This document shows positions 48,560 through 57,524 of a stretch of 64,000 nucleotides of DNA, in pieces. How positions within the stretch are numbered: the first letter of the stretch is position 1; each line of letters starts with the position of its first letter. Source of the stretch: Oscillospiraceae bacterium (GTDB taxonomy: Bacteria > Bacillota > Clostridia > Oscillospirales > Acutalibacteraceae); NCBI GenBank assembly GCA_015066385.1, contig SVOJ01000012.1, forward strand, positions 1 through 64,000. Reading direction: 5' to 3'. The notes below the pieces were generated by a model. That model had not been told where the DNA came from and did no database searches. It saw only the letters and a list, made by a program, of their open reading frames with translations. Both the position numbers and the translations under genes were made by a program.

Positions 48560-49894
48560 TTATTTTTGTTCAATGACTCTGCCAACAAGATCGACGTCTT
48601 CCGTTTTCTGAATTTCAACCTGCACAAGTGTACCGTCGGTCAGTTCATAGTCGCAGGTAAAATACACGGTTGAGTCGATTTCGGGGGCATCGCGCCAGGT
48701 TCTGCCGATGTACACATCATTGTATGAATCATAAGCATCGACAATGCAGGTCTGCACGGTATCCACGAGACTTTCCTGCTTTTCGGTGAAAATACGGTAT
48801 TGCAGATCCATAATGCTTTCGCCGCGTTTTTGTGCAACCTCACGGTCGATCTGATTTTCCATTTCGGCGGCAGGGGTGCCTTCTTCTGCGGAATACGCAA
48901 AGCAACCCAGACGGTCAAAACGGGCTTTCTGCACAAAGTCTGCGAGTGTTTCAAACGCTTCTTCGTCTTCCCCGGGGAAACCTGTAATAAGCGTTGTTCT
49001 CAACACACAATCGGGTAAATAAGAGCGGATTTTTTCGAGCAATGCGAGCAGTTGCTTGTCGTCACCCGAACGGTTCATGGCTTTAAGAATCTTGCCGTCA
49101 GCATGTTGAACAGGCAGGTCGATATAGGGAAGCACCTTTTCGCAGTCACGCATAACCGTAAGAAGTTCATCGGTGATACGGTCGGGATAGCAATACAAAA
49201 GACGAATCCAGCGGATGCCGTCGAGTTTGCTAAGTTCTTTGAGCAGTGCGGGCAGTTTCTTTTCATTGTAAAGGTCTTCGCCGTAGCGGGTGGTGTCCTG
49301 CGCAATGAGAATAAGTTCCTTGATGCCGTTCATGGCAAGGGAAGCCGCCTCTTTGACGATGTCTTCCATCGGACGGGAACGGAACGGCCCTCTGATGTCG
49401 GGAATAGCACAATAAGAACAACGGTTGGAACAGCCGTCGGCTACTTTCAGATATGCCCAGTGCGGCGGTGTGGACAGAATACGCGGATCACCGAGGGGCA
49501 TTTCTTCCTTTGCGGGATAACGGGATTCTTCTTTTTCCGCAAACACATTGTTGACAAATTCAACGATTTGTCCGTTTGCACCGAGACCTGCAACGGCATC
49601 CACTTCGGGCATTTCGTTTAAGATTTCATCGCGGTAACGCTCCGCCATACAGCCGAGCACGATGATTTTTCCGAGGTCACCGTCTTCTTTGAGTTGTGCC
49701 ATTTCGAGAATGTTGTCAATGGCTTCCTGTTTGGCTTCTTCAATGAATCCGCAGGTGTTGATGATGACAGCATCCGCACCGATGGGGGTATCGGTGAGAA
49801 TATAGCCTGCATCACTGAGCTTCGCAAGCATCATTTCGCTGTCCACCTGATTTTTCGGACAACCGAGAGAGATAAAACCGATTTTTTTCTGCAT
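48560..49894 (-). CDS. rimO: Ribosomal protein S12 methylthiotransferase
   Basis: A 444-residue radical-SAM enzyme. The N-terminal domain begins KIGFISLGCPKNQVDSE with cluster Cys residues (also NTCGFIEEAK and LGCMAERY); the radical-SAM motif is GCSNRCSYCAIP (~146-157, CxxxCxxC); TRAM domain at the end. IRGPFRSRP is the RimO-specific block distinguishing it from MiaB. ATG at 49894 with AAGGAT. Methylthiolates Asp of S12. In the recA operon, 15 bases after recX. Confidence 0.95.
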   Translation of the reverse strand: MQKKIGFISLGCPKNQVDSEMMLAKLSDAGYILTDTPIGADAVIINTCGFIEEAKQEAIDNILEMAQLKEDGDLGKIIVLGCMAERYRDEILNEMPEVDAVAGLGANGQIVEFVNNVFAEKEESRYPAKEEMPLGDPRILSTPPHWAYLKVADGCSNRCSYCAIPDIRGPFRSRPMEDIVKEAASLAMNGIKELILIAQDTTRYGEDLYNEKKLPALLKELSKLDGIRWIRLLYCYPDRITDELLTVMRDCEKVLPYIDLPVQHADGKILKAMNRSGDDKQLLALLEKIRSYLPDCVLRTTLITGFPGEDEEAFETLADFVQKARFDRLGCFAYSAEEGTPAAEMENQIDREVAQKRGESIMDLQYRIFTEKQESLVDTVQTCIVDAYDSYNDVYIGRTWRDAPEIDSTVYFTCDYELTDGTLVQVEIQKTEDVDLVGRVIEQK

Positions 49895-49909
49895 ATTCAA
49901 AATCCTTAT

Positions 49910-50527
49910 TTAAAAATCTTGCGTATTCCATCCCAACGACTCCACCGTATCGAACACATCGTGCGGGGCATAGCCCAAACGAAAAAGGCGGTTGATAATG
50001 CGTTTTTTTGTCTTTTCATCGGGTTTGCCGTCGGCGGGACATAATTTTTCTATTATATCCATGATACTCAATTTTTCGTCAATGTCAATACTTCCCGCGG
50101 CAGTTTGGGCAATATGACGGTCAATTCCGCGGGAGATGAGTTCATTTTCGACTCTTTTCGGGGCGAAATGTTTGCGTCTTACGAGTTCGTCAGCCAAAAG
50201 TTCTGCAAATTTTTCGTCATTAAGAAGTCCGAGATCACGGCATTTTTCCACGGCTTGCTTTGCAGGGGCAGATCTGTATTTGTGCTTGAGTTTGTCATAC
50301 AGTTCTTTTTCGGAGTGTGCACGTTGCGACAAAAGCCGCAGGGCACTGTCATATGCAAAAACAAAGTCAGCCGCCTCTTGCAAGGCAGCTAACTGTTCTT
50401 CGTCTATATCGTCACCGTCACGCACCGTGCTTTCAAACCAAAACGATGCGGGCACGGAAAAACGGAATTCCCCGTCGGTGAAAATGTTGATTTTCCCGCT
50501 TTTGGCGGTGGTGGTTGAAACAATCAT
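49910..50527 (-). CDS. recX: RecA regulator RecX
   Basis: A 205-residue helical protein: a beta-rich N-terminus (GKINIFTDGEFRFSV), then three-helix RecX repeats: ALRLLSQRAHSEKELYDKLKHK, CRDLGLLNDEKFAELLADELVRRK and RIINRLFRLGYAPHDVF. RecX modulates RecA filaments. Its ATG overlaps the recA stop (TGATG), so recA and recX are coupled. Confidence 0.92.
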   Translation of the reverse strand: MIVSTTTAKSGKINIFTDGEFRFSVPASFWFESTVRDGDDIDEEQLAALQEAADFVFAYDSALRLLSQRAHSEKELYDKLKHKYRSAPAKQAVEKCRDLGLLNDEKFAELLADELVRRKHFAPKRVENELISRGIDRHIAQTAAGSIDIDEKLSIMDIIEKLCPADGKPDEKTKKRIINRLFRLGYAPHDVFDTVESLGWNTQDF

Positions 50528-51657
50528 CAGTCGGCCGTGATGTCAATTTTGATTTTGGGCACTCTGCCGTTGTTGGGGGCAATAGGTGCCACGGGCTCAA
50601 TGATTTCGCCATCTTCATCGGTTTCGGGAATATCTGCACCGGAAGGCAGAACATCGGCACGCATACTGCTGATGAATTCGGGATGATTGCGGATCTTGGC
50701 TTCGATTTCATCACGCAGAGCGGTGTTTTTGTCAAGCATCATGCGGACATTGTCACGCCCCTGCCCGAGTCTTTCTTCACCGTAAGACAACCACGAACCG
50801 CTTTTCTGCACGATGTCAAACTTGATACCGAGTTCAAGGATTTCGCTTGTTTTAGAAATACCGGTACCGAACAGAATATCGAATTCAGCCTGTTTAAAAG
50901 GCGGGGCGACCTTATTTTTGACGATCTTGCAACGGGTACGCGAGCCGACAAAATCATTGCCGGCAGCTTTGATCTGTTCGGTCTTGCGAACATCAATACG
51001 CATGGAAGCGTAGAATTTCAGTGCGCGGCCGCCGGTGGTGACTTCGGGGTTGCCATACATGACACCAACCTTTTCACGCAGCTGATTGATGAAAATAACA
51101 ATACAATTGGAACGGGAAATCGCACCTGCAAGTTTACGCAGAGCCTGCGACATGAGTCTTGCATGAAGACCGACATGGCTGTCACCCATTTCGCCTTCGA
51201 TTTCGGCACGGGGAACCAAAGCGGCAACGGAGTCCACAACAATGACATCGAGTGCACCCGATCGGGTCAGTGCTTCGGCAATTTCAAGTGCCTGTTCACC
51301 GTTGTCGGGCTGAGCAACAAGCAGAGAATCAACATCAACACCCAAATTTGCGGCATAAACAGGATCCAATGCGTGTTCGGCATCAATGAAAGCGGCTTCG
51401 CCGCCTGCTTTTTGTGCTTCGGCAACCACATGCAGGGCAAGAGTCGTTTTACCGGAAGATTCAGGCCCGAAAATTTCAATGATTCTGCCCTTGGGAAGTC
51501 CGCCGATACCCGTTGCGGCATCGAGGGTGATGGAACCCGTGGAAATGGCTTCGATCTGCAATGCGTTGGTCTGTCCTAAACGCATGATAGCACCCTTGCC
51601 GTACTGTTTTTCAATTTGCGCAATCGCGGTTTCAAGAGCTTTTTTCTTATCAGACAT
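50527..51657 (-). CDS. recA: Recombinase RecA
   Basis: A 376-residue recombinase: [21 protein letters not shown] (Walker A, ~69-81), [35 protein letters not shown] (Walker B and loop 1), [28 protein letters not shown] (loop 2) are intact. The acidic C-terminal tail ([10 protein letters not shown]) is followed by a basic end. ATG at 51657 with GAAAGGAAG; an upstream in-frame start is weaker. First gene of recA-recX-rimO-pgsA-comEB; SOS-controlled promoter upstream. Confidence 0.97.
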   Translation of the reverse strand: MSDKKKALETAIAQIEKQYGKGAIMRLGQTNALQIEAISTGSITLDAATGIGGLPKGRIIEIFGPESSGKTTLALHVVAEAQKAGGEAAFIDAEHALDPVYAANLGVDVDSLLVAQPDNGEQALEIAEALTRSGALDVIVVDSVAALVPRAEIEGEMGDSHVGLHARLMSQALRKLAGAISRSNCIVIFINQLREKVGVMYGNPEVTTGGRALKFYASMRIDVRKTEQIKAAGNDFVGSRTRCKIVKNKVAPPFKQAEFDILFGTGISKTSEILELGIKFDIVQKSGSWLSYGEERLGQGRDNVRMMLDKNTALRDEIEAKIRNHPEFISSMRADVLPSGADIPETDEDGEIIEPVAPIAPNNGRVPKIKIDITAD

Positions 51658-51677
51658 CGGAAATCTTCCTTTCAATA

Positions 51678-51732
51678 AAACAAATGTTCGGTTGATGTTT
51701 CATATTCTACATTATTTTTTCGGAAAATGCAA
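51678..51732 (-). promoter_or_regulatory. recA promoter with LexA (SOS) box
   Basis: On the minus strand TTGCAT (51732-51727), 17-base spacer, TAGAAT (51709-51704), then CGAACATTTGTTT (51690-51678), which fits the Firmicute LexA box GAAC-N4-GTTY just downstream of the start of transcription. Confidence 0.78.
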
Positions 51733-51751
51733 GAGGTAAAAATAAAAAAAC

Positions 51752-51780
51752 TTGCAAAAAGCAGCGCAAAAAGGTACAAT
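51752..51780 (+). promoter_or_regulatory. U32 gene promoter
   Basis: TTGCAA (51752-51757), 17-base spacer and TACAAT (51775-51780); back-to-back with the recA promoter. Confidence 0.75.
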
Positions 51781-51810
51781 AGAGTCATCTATGGGACGGA
51801 GGACACAATA

Positions 51811-53850
51811 ATGCCCGAAATTCTTGCCCCTGCAGGGGGGCCCGAACAATTACAGGCGGCTGTGCGAAGCGGTGCGGATGCGGTTTATCTCGGCACAAGT
51901 ACGCTCAATGCTCGCAGAAATGCCAAAAATTTTAATGGTGAGGAACTGTTTGAAGCTGTACGATACTGCCATGCGTACGGCGTGAAAGTATATGTTACCC
52001 TCAATACACTGGTGGCTGACACCGAACTGCAAGAAGTGCAGAACGGCTTACAGACCATTGCACAAAGCGGGGCGGATGCGGTGATTGTGCAGGATTTGGC
52101 CGTTGTCGACCTTGTAAAAAAATGCTGTCCCACCCTCGCTTTGCATGCCTCCACGCAGATGAGCATTCACAATGTGTCGGGTGCCAAGCAGCTCGAAGAA
52201 ATGGGTTTCAAGCGCATTGTAACGGCAAGAGAACTGACTTTAAAAGAAATTGAGGCGATTGCAAGCAGTGTCACTTGTGAAATTGAAGCCTTTGTGCACG
52301 GTGCACACTGCATGAGTGTGTCGGGCATGTGCTATTATTCGGCTCTGCTCGGAAGCCGAAGCGGCAACCGCGGACTTTGTGCACAGCCCTGCCGCCTTGA
52401 TTTTGTGAATCCTCACGGCAGACATTTTGCACTTTCTTTAAAAGACATGAGCCTGCTTGCACACCTGCAGGACATGGAAAAAGCGGGGGTTGCATCCTTT
52501 AAAATCGAGGGCAGAATGAAGCGGCCCGAATATGTTGCGGCGGCGGTGTCTGCCTGCAAAGCGGCTGTGAACGGCGAAAGTTATGACCTTGAAACGCTGA
52601 AAAACGTATTTTCGCGATCAGGCTTCACGGACGGATATCTGACAGGAAAACGCGATGTGACCATGTTCGGCTATCGCACAAAGGAAGATGTGACCGCCAT
52701 GCCGACGGTGTTCGGGCAGTTGGCAAACTTATACCGTGCCGAACGGCAGGCTGTGCCCGTAACGGCTGTTTTTACAATGCAAAACGGACTCCCCTGCTCG
52801 TTCACCTTGTCTGACGGCGAGTATACCGTGACCGCCACGGGAGAAATTCCGCAGACGGCTCTCAACCGTCCTTTGGACAAAGAAAACGCATGCCGTTCTC
52901 TGTCCAAACTCGGCGGAACACCGTTTTATATGACCGCCTTTGACTGCACATTGGATGACGGGCTGATGTTGCCCGCTTCGGCTCTCAATGCCGTACGCAG
53001 GGATGCCGCACAACAACTGTATGACAAACGTGCCGAAATAACCCCCCATGCGTTCACCCCGCAGTTGAAAGAAGAAAAAGCCATTCTTCCAAAACCCGCC
53101 AAAGCAAGACTGCGATTGCATTTTACAAGCGAGGAACAGATTTTCCACATTCCCGACGGAGCACAGATTGTTCTGCCGATGGATGTGATTGACTGCAATC
53201 CGGGGCTGATTAACCGTTTCGGCGAAAACCTGTTTGTGCAGATTCCCGCACTCATTTGGCCCGAAGACGAAGAAAAGACCCTTTCCATCTTATCACGGCT
53301 TGCACAGAACGGCATTGCCGATGCGGTGTGCGACAATATCGGCGCGGTGCGCATGTGTGACGAACTGGGGTTGACCGCACACGGCGGCACGGGCTTGAAT
53401 ATTTTCAATTCCGAAAGCCTTTCGCAGTATGCAAAAATAGGGCTTGCGAGTGCATGTATGTCCTTTGAATGCCACGACAATCAGATGTATGACATGGAAA
53501 ATGAAATCCCCGTCGGACTTCTTGTTTACGGCAGACTGCCGCTGATGCGGCTCCGTGCATGCCCGATGAAAAGTGCGAACGGCTGTTTCGGCTGTGACGG
53601 TAAGAGAGTGCTGACCGACCGAAAAGGGATTGAATTTCCCGTACTGTGTGAACAGCAAAGGTTTTCAACACTGCTCAACAGTGTACCGCTTTATCTCGGT
53701 GATCAGATGTTGCCGCAGACGGATTTTGTGAGCCTTGTTTTCACAACGGAAACCAAAGAAGAATGCCGCATTGCAACAAAATCCTTTATGAATGAAGAAT
53801 ACCCGCCGTTCAAACGAACAACGGGACTTTACAAACGAGGGGTTATGTAA
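51811..53850 (+). CDS. U32 peptidase-family protein (RlhA/TrhP-like)
   Basis: A 679-residue protein. The N-terminal barrel begins PEILAPAGGPEQLQAAVRSGADAVYLG; CEIEAFVHGAHCMSVSGMCYYSALLGSRSGNRGLCAQPCR (with breaks; ~164-203) is the U32 signature with four Cys for an iron-sulfur site. FKIEGRMKRPEYVAA follows. The ~370-residue C-terminal part matches the longer RlhA type with a DUF3656-like domain. RlhA and TrhP hydroxylate 23S rRNA C2501 or tRNA U34; older annotation is collagenase-like protease. Start at 51811 has GACGGAGGACA. Confidence 0.88.
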   Translation: MPEILAPAGGPEQLQAAVRSGADAVYLGTSTLNARRNAKNFNGEELFEAVRYCHAYGVKVYVTLNTLVADTELQEVQNGLQTIAQSGADAVIVQDLAVVDLVKKCCPTLALHASTQMSIHNVSGAKQLEEMGFKRIVTARELTLKEIEAIASSVTCEIEAFVHGAHCMSVSGMCYYSALLGSRSGNRGLCAQPCRLDFVNPHGRHFALSLKDMSLLAHLQDMEKAGVASFKIEGRMKRPEYVAAAVSACKAAVNGESYDLETLKNVFSRSGFTDGYLTGKRDVTMFGYRTKEDVTAMPTVFGQLANLYRAERQAVPVTAVFTMQNGLPCSFTLSDGEYTVTATGEIPQTALNRPLDKENACRSLSKLGGTPFYMTAFDCTLDDGLMLPASALNAVRRDAAQQLYDKRAEITPHAFTPQLKEEKAILPKPAKARLRLHFTSEEQIFHIPDGAQIVLPMDVIDCNPGLINRFGENLFVQIPALIWPEDEEKTLSILSRLAQNGIADAVCDNIGAVRMCDELGLTAHGGTGLNIFNSESLSQYAKIGLASACMSFECHDNQMYDMENEIPVGLLVYGRLPLMRLRACPMKSANGCFGCDGKRVLTDRKGIEFPVLCEQQRFSTLLNSVPLYLGDQMLPQTDFVSLVFTTETKEECRIATKSFMNEEYPPFKRTTGLYKRGVM

Positions 53851-53854
53851 TTTT

Positions 53855-54397
53855 TTATCTTTTATGCTTTTTGTTCGCCTGCATCAGTTCACGGATGTGG
53901 GCGAATGTTTTTTCTTCGCCTTCAAGGCTGAGCATCACAAGCCAGCTTTCGAGCAGTTCGGCAGTGGCGGGGTGAATGGAACGGTAGTCCTTGCCGTTGT
54001 TGTAATAATCCAGTGCGGCACGGTCCGTATATTTATCCCCTTTGTAGATTTTGCATGCCGCCACACGGTCGCAGAACATTTCGACGGTGTATTTTAAGGG
54101 CATTTCAACGGGCACGATACGCTGTTCGGCGATGCTGAAATCCGTCCAGTATTCAAAATGATGTTTGTTTCTGCCTTTGTGATGCATCCATGCCGCAGAA
54201 TAGCCGTTCTGGATGCGCTCGTTGACATTGGGGCTTTTGTCGCCGGCATAATACTTTGCACCTGTCAGAAATTCCGCAGGGCTGTATTTGGACAGATCAT
54301 GCCGAAGTCCCTGCCACAGAATGCCGACCTTTGCACAATGGCGGATGACGGCATGGCGGTGTGCTGTGATGGTTTTAAAATGTTGCAGAATTTTCAT
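53855..54397 (-). CDS. DUF5662 family protein
   Basis: A 180-residue cytoplasmic protein with the DUF5662 pattern: HFKTITAHRHAVIRHC, GLRHDLSKYSPAEF, HHKGRNKHHFEYW (His-rich, a likely metal site) and FCDRVAACKIYKGDKY. His/Asp motifs resemble HD-type metal proteins. Function not known. The ATG at 54397 is chosen as matching the family start; an upstream TTG start would extend it into the doc gene region. It ends 4 bases from the convergent U32 gene. Confidence 0.8.
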   Translation of the reverse strand: MKILQHFKTITAHRHAVIRHCAKVGILWQGLRHDLSKYSPAEFLTGAKYYAGDKSPNVNERIQNGYSAAWMHHKGRNKHHFEYWTDFSIAEQRIVPVEMPLKYTVEMFCDRVAACKIYKGDKYTDRAALDYYNNGKDYRSIHPATAELLESWLVMLSLEGEEKTFAHIRELMQANKKHKR

Positions 54398-54405
54398 CTG
54401 TACGC

Positions 54406-54786
54406 CTACTTTATCAAATGAGAATGTATCCAACTTAAAATGTCATCATAGTTAAAAGAGCCGTCTGCAACAGACAATCCAAATTCAATCAATTCCTTTT
54501 GACTATAATTCAACATTCTATCGTTGAGTTGCAATGTCATCAACATAACAAAAGCACCAATTCTTTTATTTCCGTCAATGAATGCATGGTTTTTGATCAA
54601 TGCAAATGTAAGACGTGCTGCTTTTTCTTCAACAGAAGGATATACTTCATAACCCTCAAAACCGTTCAAAGCACTGAAAACAGCAGATTCCAACAAATTA
54701 TAGTCCCGAACCCCATGACTTCCGCCGGTTTTTTCAATTAACTTTTCATGCGTTGAAACAATCTCGTTAACAGACAATAATATCAT
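54406..54786 (-). CDS. doc: Doc-type Fic-domain toxin
   Basis: A 126-residue protein of the death-on-curing family. The Fic core is NHAFIDGNKRIGAF (~67-80; HxFx(D)GNKR), with HGVRDYNLLESAV before it. Doc toxins phosphorylate EF-Tu and halt translation. Its start overlaps the stop of the antitoxin gene by 4 bases. Motif intact, so probably active unless neutralised. Confidence 0.92.
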   Translation of the reverse strand: MILLSVNEIVSTHEKLIEKTGGSHGVRDYNLLESAVFSALNGFEGYEVYPSVEEKAARLTFALIKNHAFIDGNKRIGAFVMLMTLQLNDRMLNYSQKELIEFGLSVADGSFNYDDILSWIHSHLIK

Positions 54787-55034
54787 TTTGCCAACTCCAG
54801 AAAAGCTTCCATATTATCAGCAAGTATTTTTTCAGCAGTTTCGTTTATTTTTTGTTTGCGCAATTGCATGATTTTGGAAACTTCCTCATATTCATCAAAA
54901 TCAACAATAACATACCTCGGCTTGTTGTTTTTCAGAATAACAGCCATTCCGCTTTCATCAACCATGCGTACAACTTTAGAAAAATTCTGATTTGCATCTG
55001 TCATAGGAACAAGATAATTGGTATTCACCATCAT
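54783..55034 (-). CDS. phd: Phd/YefM-type antitoxin
   Basis: An 83-residue protein: LVPMTDANQNFSKVVRMVDESGMAVILKNNKPRYVIVDFDEYE (with breaks) is the Phd/YefM DNA-binding fold, followed by a C-terminal helix that neutralises the toxin. GAGGTGATAAA precedes the ATG. First gene of phd-doc; the pair usually represses its own promoter. Confidence 0.9.
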   Translation of the reverse strand: MMVNTNYLVPMTDANQNFSKVVRMVDESGMAVILKNNKPRYVIVDFDEYEEVSKIMQLRKQKINETAEKILADNMEAFLELAK

Positions 55035-55091
55035 TTTTTTATCACCTCATAACTATTATATGCAAATTATAGGATAAAATCAACCTATTTT

Positions 55092-55502
55092 TTAATATAA
55101 AACCTTGGAAAGAATGAAACAGACCCACAGTGCAACCACAAAAGCGGATTCAGCGGGGATTGCCAATTTTGTATAGGGGCATTTCCAGCCCTTGTCCACA
55201 AACAGGAAAATAGTTCTTGTGACAAGCACCGTGGTGGCAAAAAACAGACCGCCGACCAGCGAATAAACGGGCGTTTTCAACGCAATGGTCAGATACAGCA
55301 AAAAGGCACCCAGTGCAAAGGAAATACCGCCGTAATAGACACGGATTTCGGTTTTGCCTGCATTATCAACAGGCTTGACGGAAAAAGATTCCGCATTCTT
55401 GATGGGATTTGTGATAAATACAATTGCCATGCCGAAAAAGTAAGCCACAAGTCCGATCACGGCAATGCCCGCCGGCAGATTGGAAAAGAAAATTTCTTTC
55501 AA
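55092..55502 (-). CDS. DUF4345-like four-helix membrane protein
   Basis: A 136-residue protein with four membrane helices (AVIGLVAYFFGMAIVFI; YYGGISFALGAFLLYLTIAL; YSLVGGLFFATTVLVTRTIFLFVD; AFVVALWVCFIL). The middle EIRVYYGGISFALGAFLL is the DUF4345 signature. Function unknown. AAAGGAGATAGG precedes the ATG. Single gene between two toxin-antitoxin pairs. Confidence 0.78.
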   Translation of the reverse strand: MKEIFFSNLPAGIAVIGLVAYFFGMAIVFITNPIKNAESFSVKPVDNAGKTEIRVYYGGISFALGAFLLYLTIALKTPVYSLVGGLFFATTVLVTRTIFLFVDKGWKCPYTKLAIPAESAFVVALWVCFILSKVLY

Positions 55503-55577
55503 GATAACCTATCTCCTTTTTATTTATGCTATAGATTCAGCATATTTTTTGTTTAATGCTTTCAGGACATCTTTAAA

Positions 55578-55907
55578 TTAAATATCCATTTGTTTCAGTG
55601 CTTCTCGTTGATCTCTTCTGCCGTAAATGACTGCGGTTATATGTACCTCTTTCAGTTCATCATTCACCCAGAAATAAACAAGAAAATTTTTGACCGGCAT
55701 TTTATGTATACCGTGGCTTTTCCACGGTTCTTCATCCACAAGAGCGATTCTTTTCGGCATCGTACAAAGAGAAAGTATCCTCTTTTCCAGTTCATCAAGT
55801 AATCTTGTTGCCGCACCGGATTCTTTGAGAACACCGCTGATGTAAATGAAAATTTCAAACATCTGTGCACTTGCCTGCGGAGTGATTTTTACTTTGTATT
55901 CATCCAT
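55578..55907 (-). CDS. RelE/ParE-family toxin
   Basis: A 109-residue protein: KVKITPQASAQMFEIFIYI at the start and the RelE-superfamily core (LEKRILSLCTMPKRIALVDEEPWKSHGIHKMPVKNFLVYFWV, with breaks), ending VIYGRRD. Family members are ribosome-dependent mRNA nucleases or gyrase inhibitors. It overlaps its antitoxin gene by 8 bases, with GAAGGAGATTGCGA inside that gene. Confidence 0.88.
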   Translation of the reverse strand: MDEYKVKITPQASAQMFEIFIYISGVLKESGAATRLLDELEKRILSLCTMPKRIALVDEEPWKSHGIHKMPVKNFLVYFWVNDELKEVHITAVIYGRRDQREALKQMDI

Positions 55908-56208
55908 TCGCAATCTCCTTGCGAAGTGAGGCAAAAACATCCCCGACATCAAGAGATTCGCCGTTCTTTGCTTGATTCAGACCGGTTTCCATCATGGTGT
56001 TAAAGGTAGCCTTATCCATTTCATCAAGAGAAGCAGGTGCACTTGGCAAAGACAAAGAAAAAGGAATTCCTTTTTTCATAATAATTTGTTTGTAAAGCAT
56101 ATTGATCACAACAGACACGGGAATACCGAGTTGCGACATAATTTCTTCCGCTTGCTGTTTCACATCCGGCTCAACGCGGGCAAGCACATTTGCAGTTTTT
56201 GCTGCCAT
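55900..56208 (-). CDS. RelB/DinJ-family antitoxin
   Basis: A 102-residue protein: KTANVLARVEPDVKQQAEEIMSQLGIPVSVVINMLYKQII (with breaks) is the ribbon-helix-helix DNA-binding part, followed by FSLSLPSAP and an acidic tail that binds the toxin. ATG at 56208 follows AAAGGTGG by 7 bases, so is preferred over the ATG 6 bases earlier. Confidence 0.9.
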   Translation of the reverse strand: MAAKTANVLARVEPDVKQQAEEIMSQLGIPVSVVINMLYKQIIMKKGIPFSLSLPSAPASLDEMDKATFNTMMETGLNQAKNGESLDVGDVFASLRKEIANG

Positions 56209-56279
56209 ACTCATTCCACCTTTCATATATATTATAACCATTTGTATAACGAATTGCAATACATTTTTAAACATTTAAA

Positions 56280-56312
56280 AAAGCACATCGCAATCAAGCG
56301 GTGTGCTTTCGT
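56280..56312 (-). terminator. Terminator of the acyl-CoA ligase / MFS operon
   Basis: On the minus strand AAAGCACACCGC-TTGATTG-CGATGTGCTTT (one mismatch) followed by TTTAAATG. Confidence 0.8.
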
Positions 56313-56324
56313 TTATGTTTAGTT

Positions 56325-57524
56325 TTATGCTTTTTTGATTGTGAGGTTGTCAACCAGGCCGATGACCGAGCAAACAAGAAGAACAACAAACACGGCAAGG
56401 AACGAGCCCGTTGCATCCACGATTTTACCTGCAAGGGTAGCATAGAATGCGGACGGAATGAGGATGAGGTTGAGCAGAGCGTAATTGAGTGAGAAGTTCT
56501 TCGGGCCGTAGAAAGCATTGGAAAATGCAGCCGAAACGGTCGGAGAAAAGCCGTAAGAGAAGGCACACAGGGCAACACCGATAACCACAAGTGCGGACAC
56601 CTTGGTTGCGACACCGAGCAATGCAAGCCCCGAAGCGGCAATGGCAACGGCGGAGGTGATGTACTGTGTTTTGCGGATGCCGAGTGCATCGAAGACGGCG
56701 CCCGATGCGAGTCTGCCGAAGCCGTTGAAGATGGCAAGCAGGCTTGCCAGTGTGACCGCCACATTTTCTGCAAGACCGCCCGAAAGCAGAATATCCTTAC
56801 CGAATGCAAGCGTGACACTGCCGACAGCGGAGAACAGAATGAAGAACAGGAACAACTGCCAGAAAGAGGGTCTTTTCAGCATTTCGGCGGCGGTAAAGTC
56901 CCGCTGTTCGGTGTTCACCTTTTTGGTGACGGCAGGCAGTTCTTCGGGCTTCGGGGCACGGATGAACAGACCGCAGACAATCAGCACCGCCCCGATGAGA
57001 ATGCCGTAAACGAGGTACGTTTTGCTCCAACCGACATTAACATTGTTAAACAATTTGGCGGCAATGTTCCCGAGTACAAAGGAACTGAAACCGAATGCCA
57101 TCATCAGAACACCCGAGCACACACCCTTTTTGTCGGGGAACCATGCACTTGTGAGGGCAATAACAACATTATAGACAACGCCGATACCGAGGCCCGCCAT
57201 GATACCGTAACCGAGATACAGCAGGATCACGGGGGATTCAGCCGTGATCGTAGAGGTCAGCAAGAAACCGCCTGCAACGAGCACACCGCTGACAGCCATG
57301 CGGATTTTGGAGCTGATTTTTTGATTGAGCAGACCCGAAAACAAACCGCCCAAACAAAACATGCTCATGGTGATGGTGTAATTAAGACCCAATTGCGAAC
57401 CTGACCAACCGAAAGCGGCAAAAGGTGCTTTGATCACCGACCATGCATAAATGATTCCGGCAAAGAACAGTGCGAAAGCACCAAGCCCCAAGCGAAGCCA
57501 ACGGTTGTTTTTCATTTTTTTCAC
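56325..57524 (-). CDS. OFA-family MFS transporter (oxalate/formate antiporter-like)
   Basis: A 399-residue transporter with twelve predicted helices. LGLGAFALFFAGIIYAWSVIKAPF (~11-34) with the YAWSV motif, and GYGIMAGLGIGVVYNVVIALTSAWFPDKKGVCSGVLMMAFGFSS (with breaks) in the first half define the OFA group. It usually carries oxalate, formate or other monocarboxylates. It overlaps the acyl-CoA ligase gene by 4 bases, so the substrate may be an acid that the ligase then activates. Confidence 0.9.
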   Translation of the reverse strand: MKKMKNNRWLRLGLGAFALFFAGIIYAWSVIKAPFAAFGWSGSQLGLNYTITMSMFCLGGLFSGLLNQKISSKIRMAVSGVLVAGGFLLTSTITAESPVILLYLGYGIMAGLGIGVVYNVVIALTSAWFPDKKGVCSGVLMMAFGFSSFVLGNIAAKLFNNVNVGWSKTYLVYGILIGAVLIVCGLFIRAPKPEELPAVTKKVNTEQRDFTAAEMLKRPSFWQLFLFFILFSAVGSVTLAFGKDILLSGGLAENVAVTLASLLAIFNGFGRLASGAVFDALGIRKTQYITSAVAIAASGLALLGVATKVSALVVIGVALCAFSYGFSPTVSAAFSNAFYGPKNFSLNYALLNLILIPSAFYATLAGKIVDATGSFLAVFVVLLVCSVIGLVDNLTIKKA

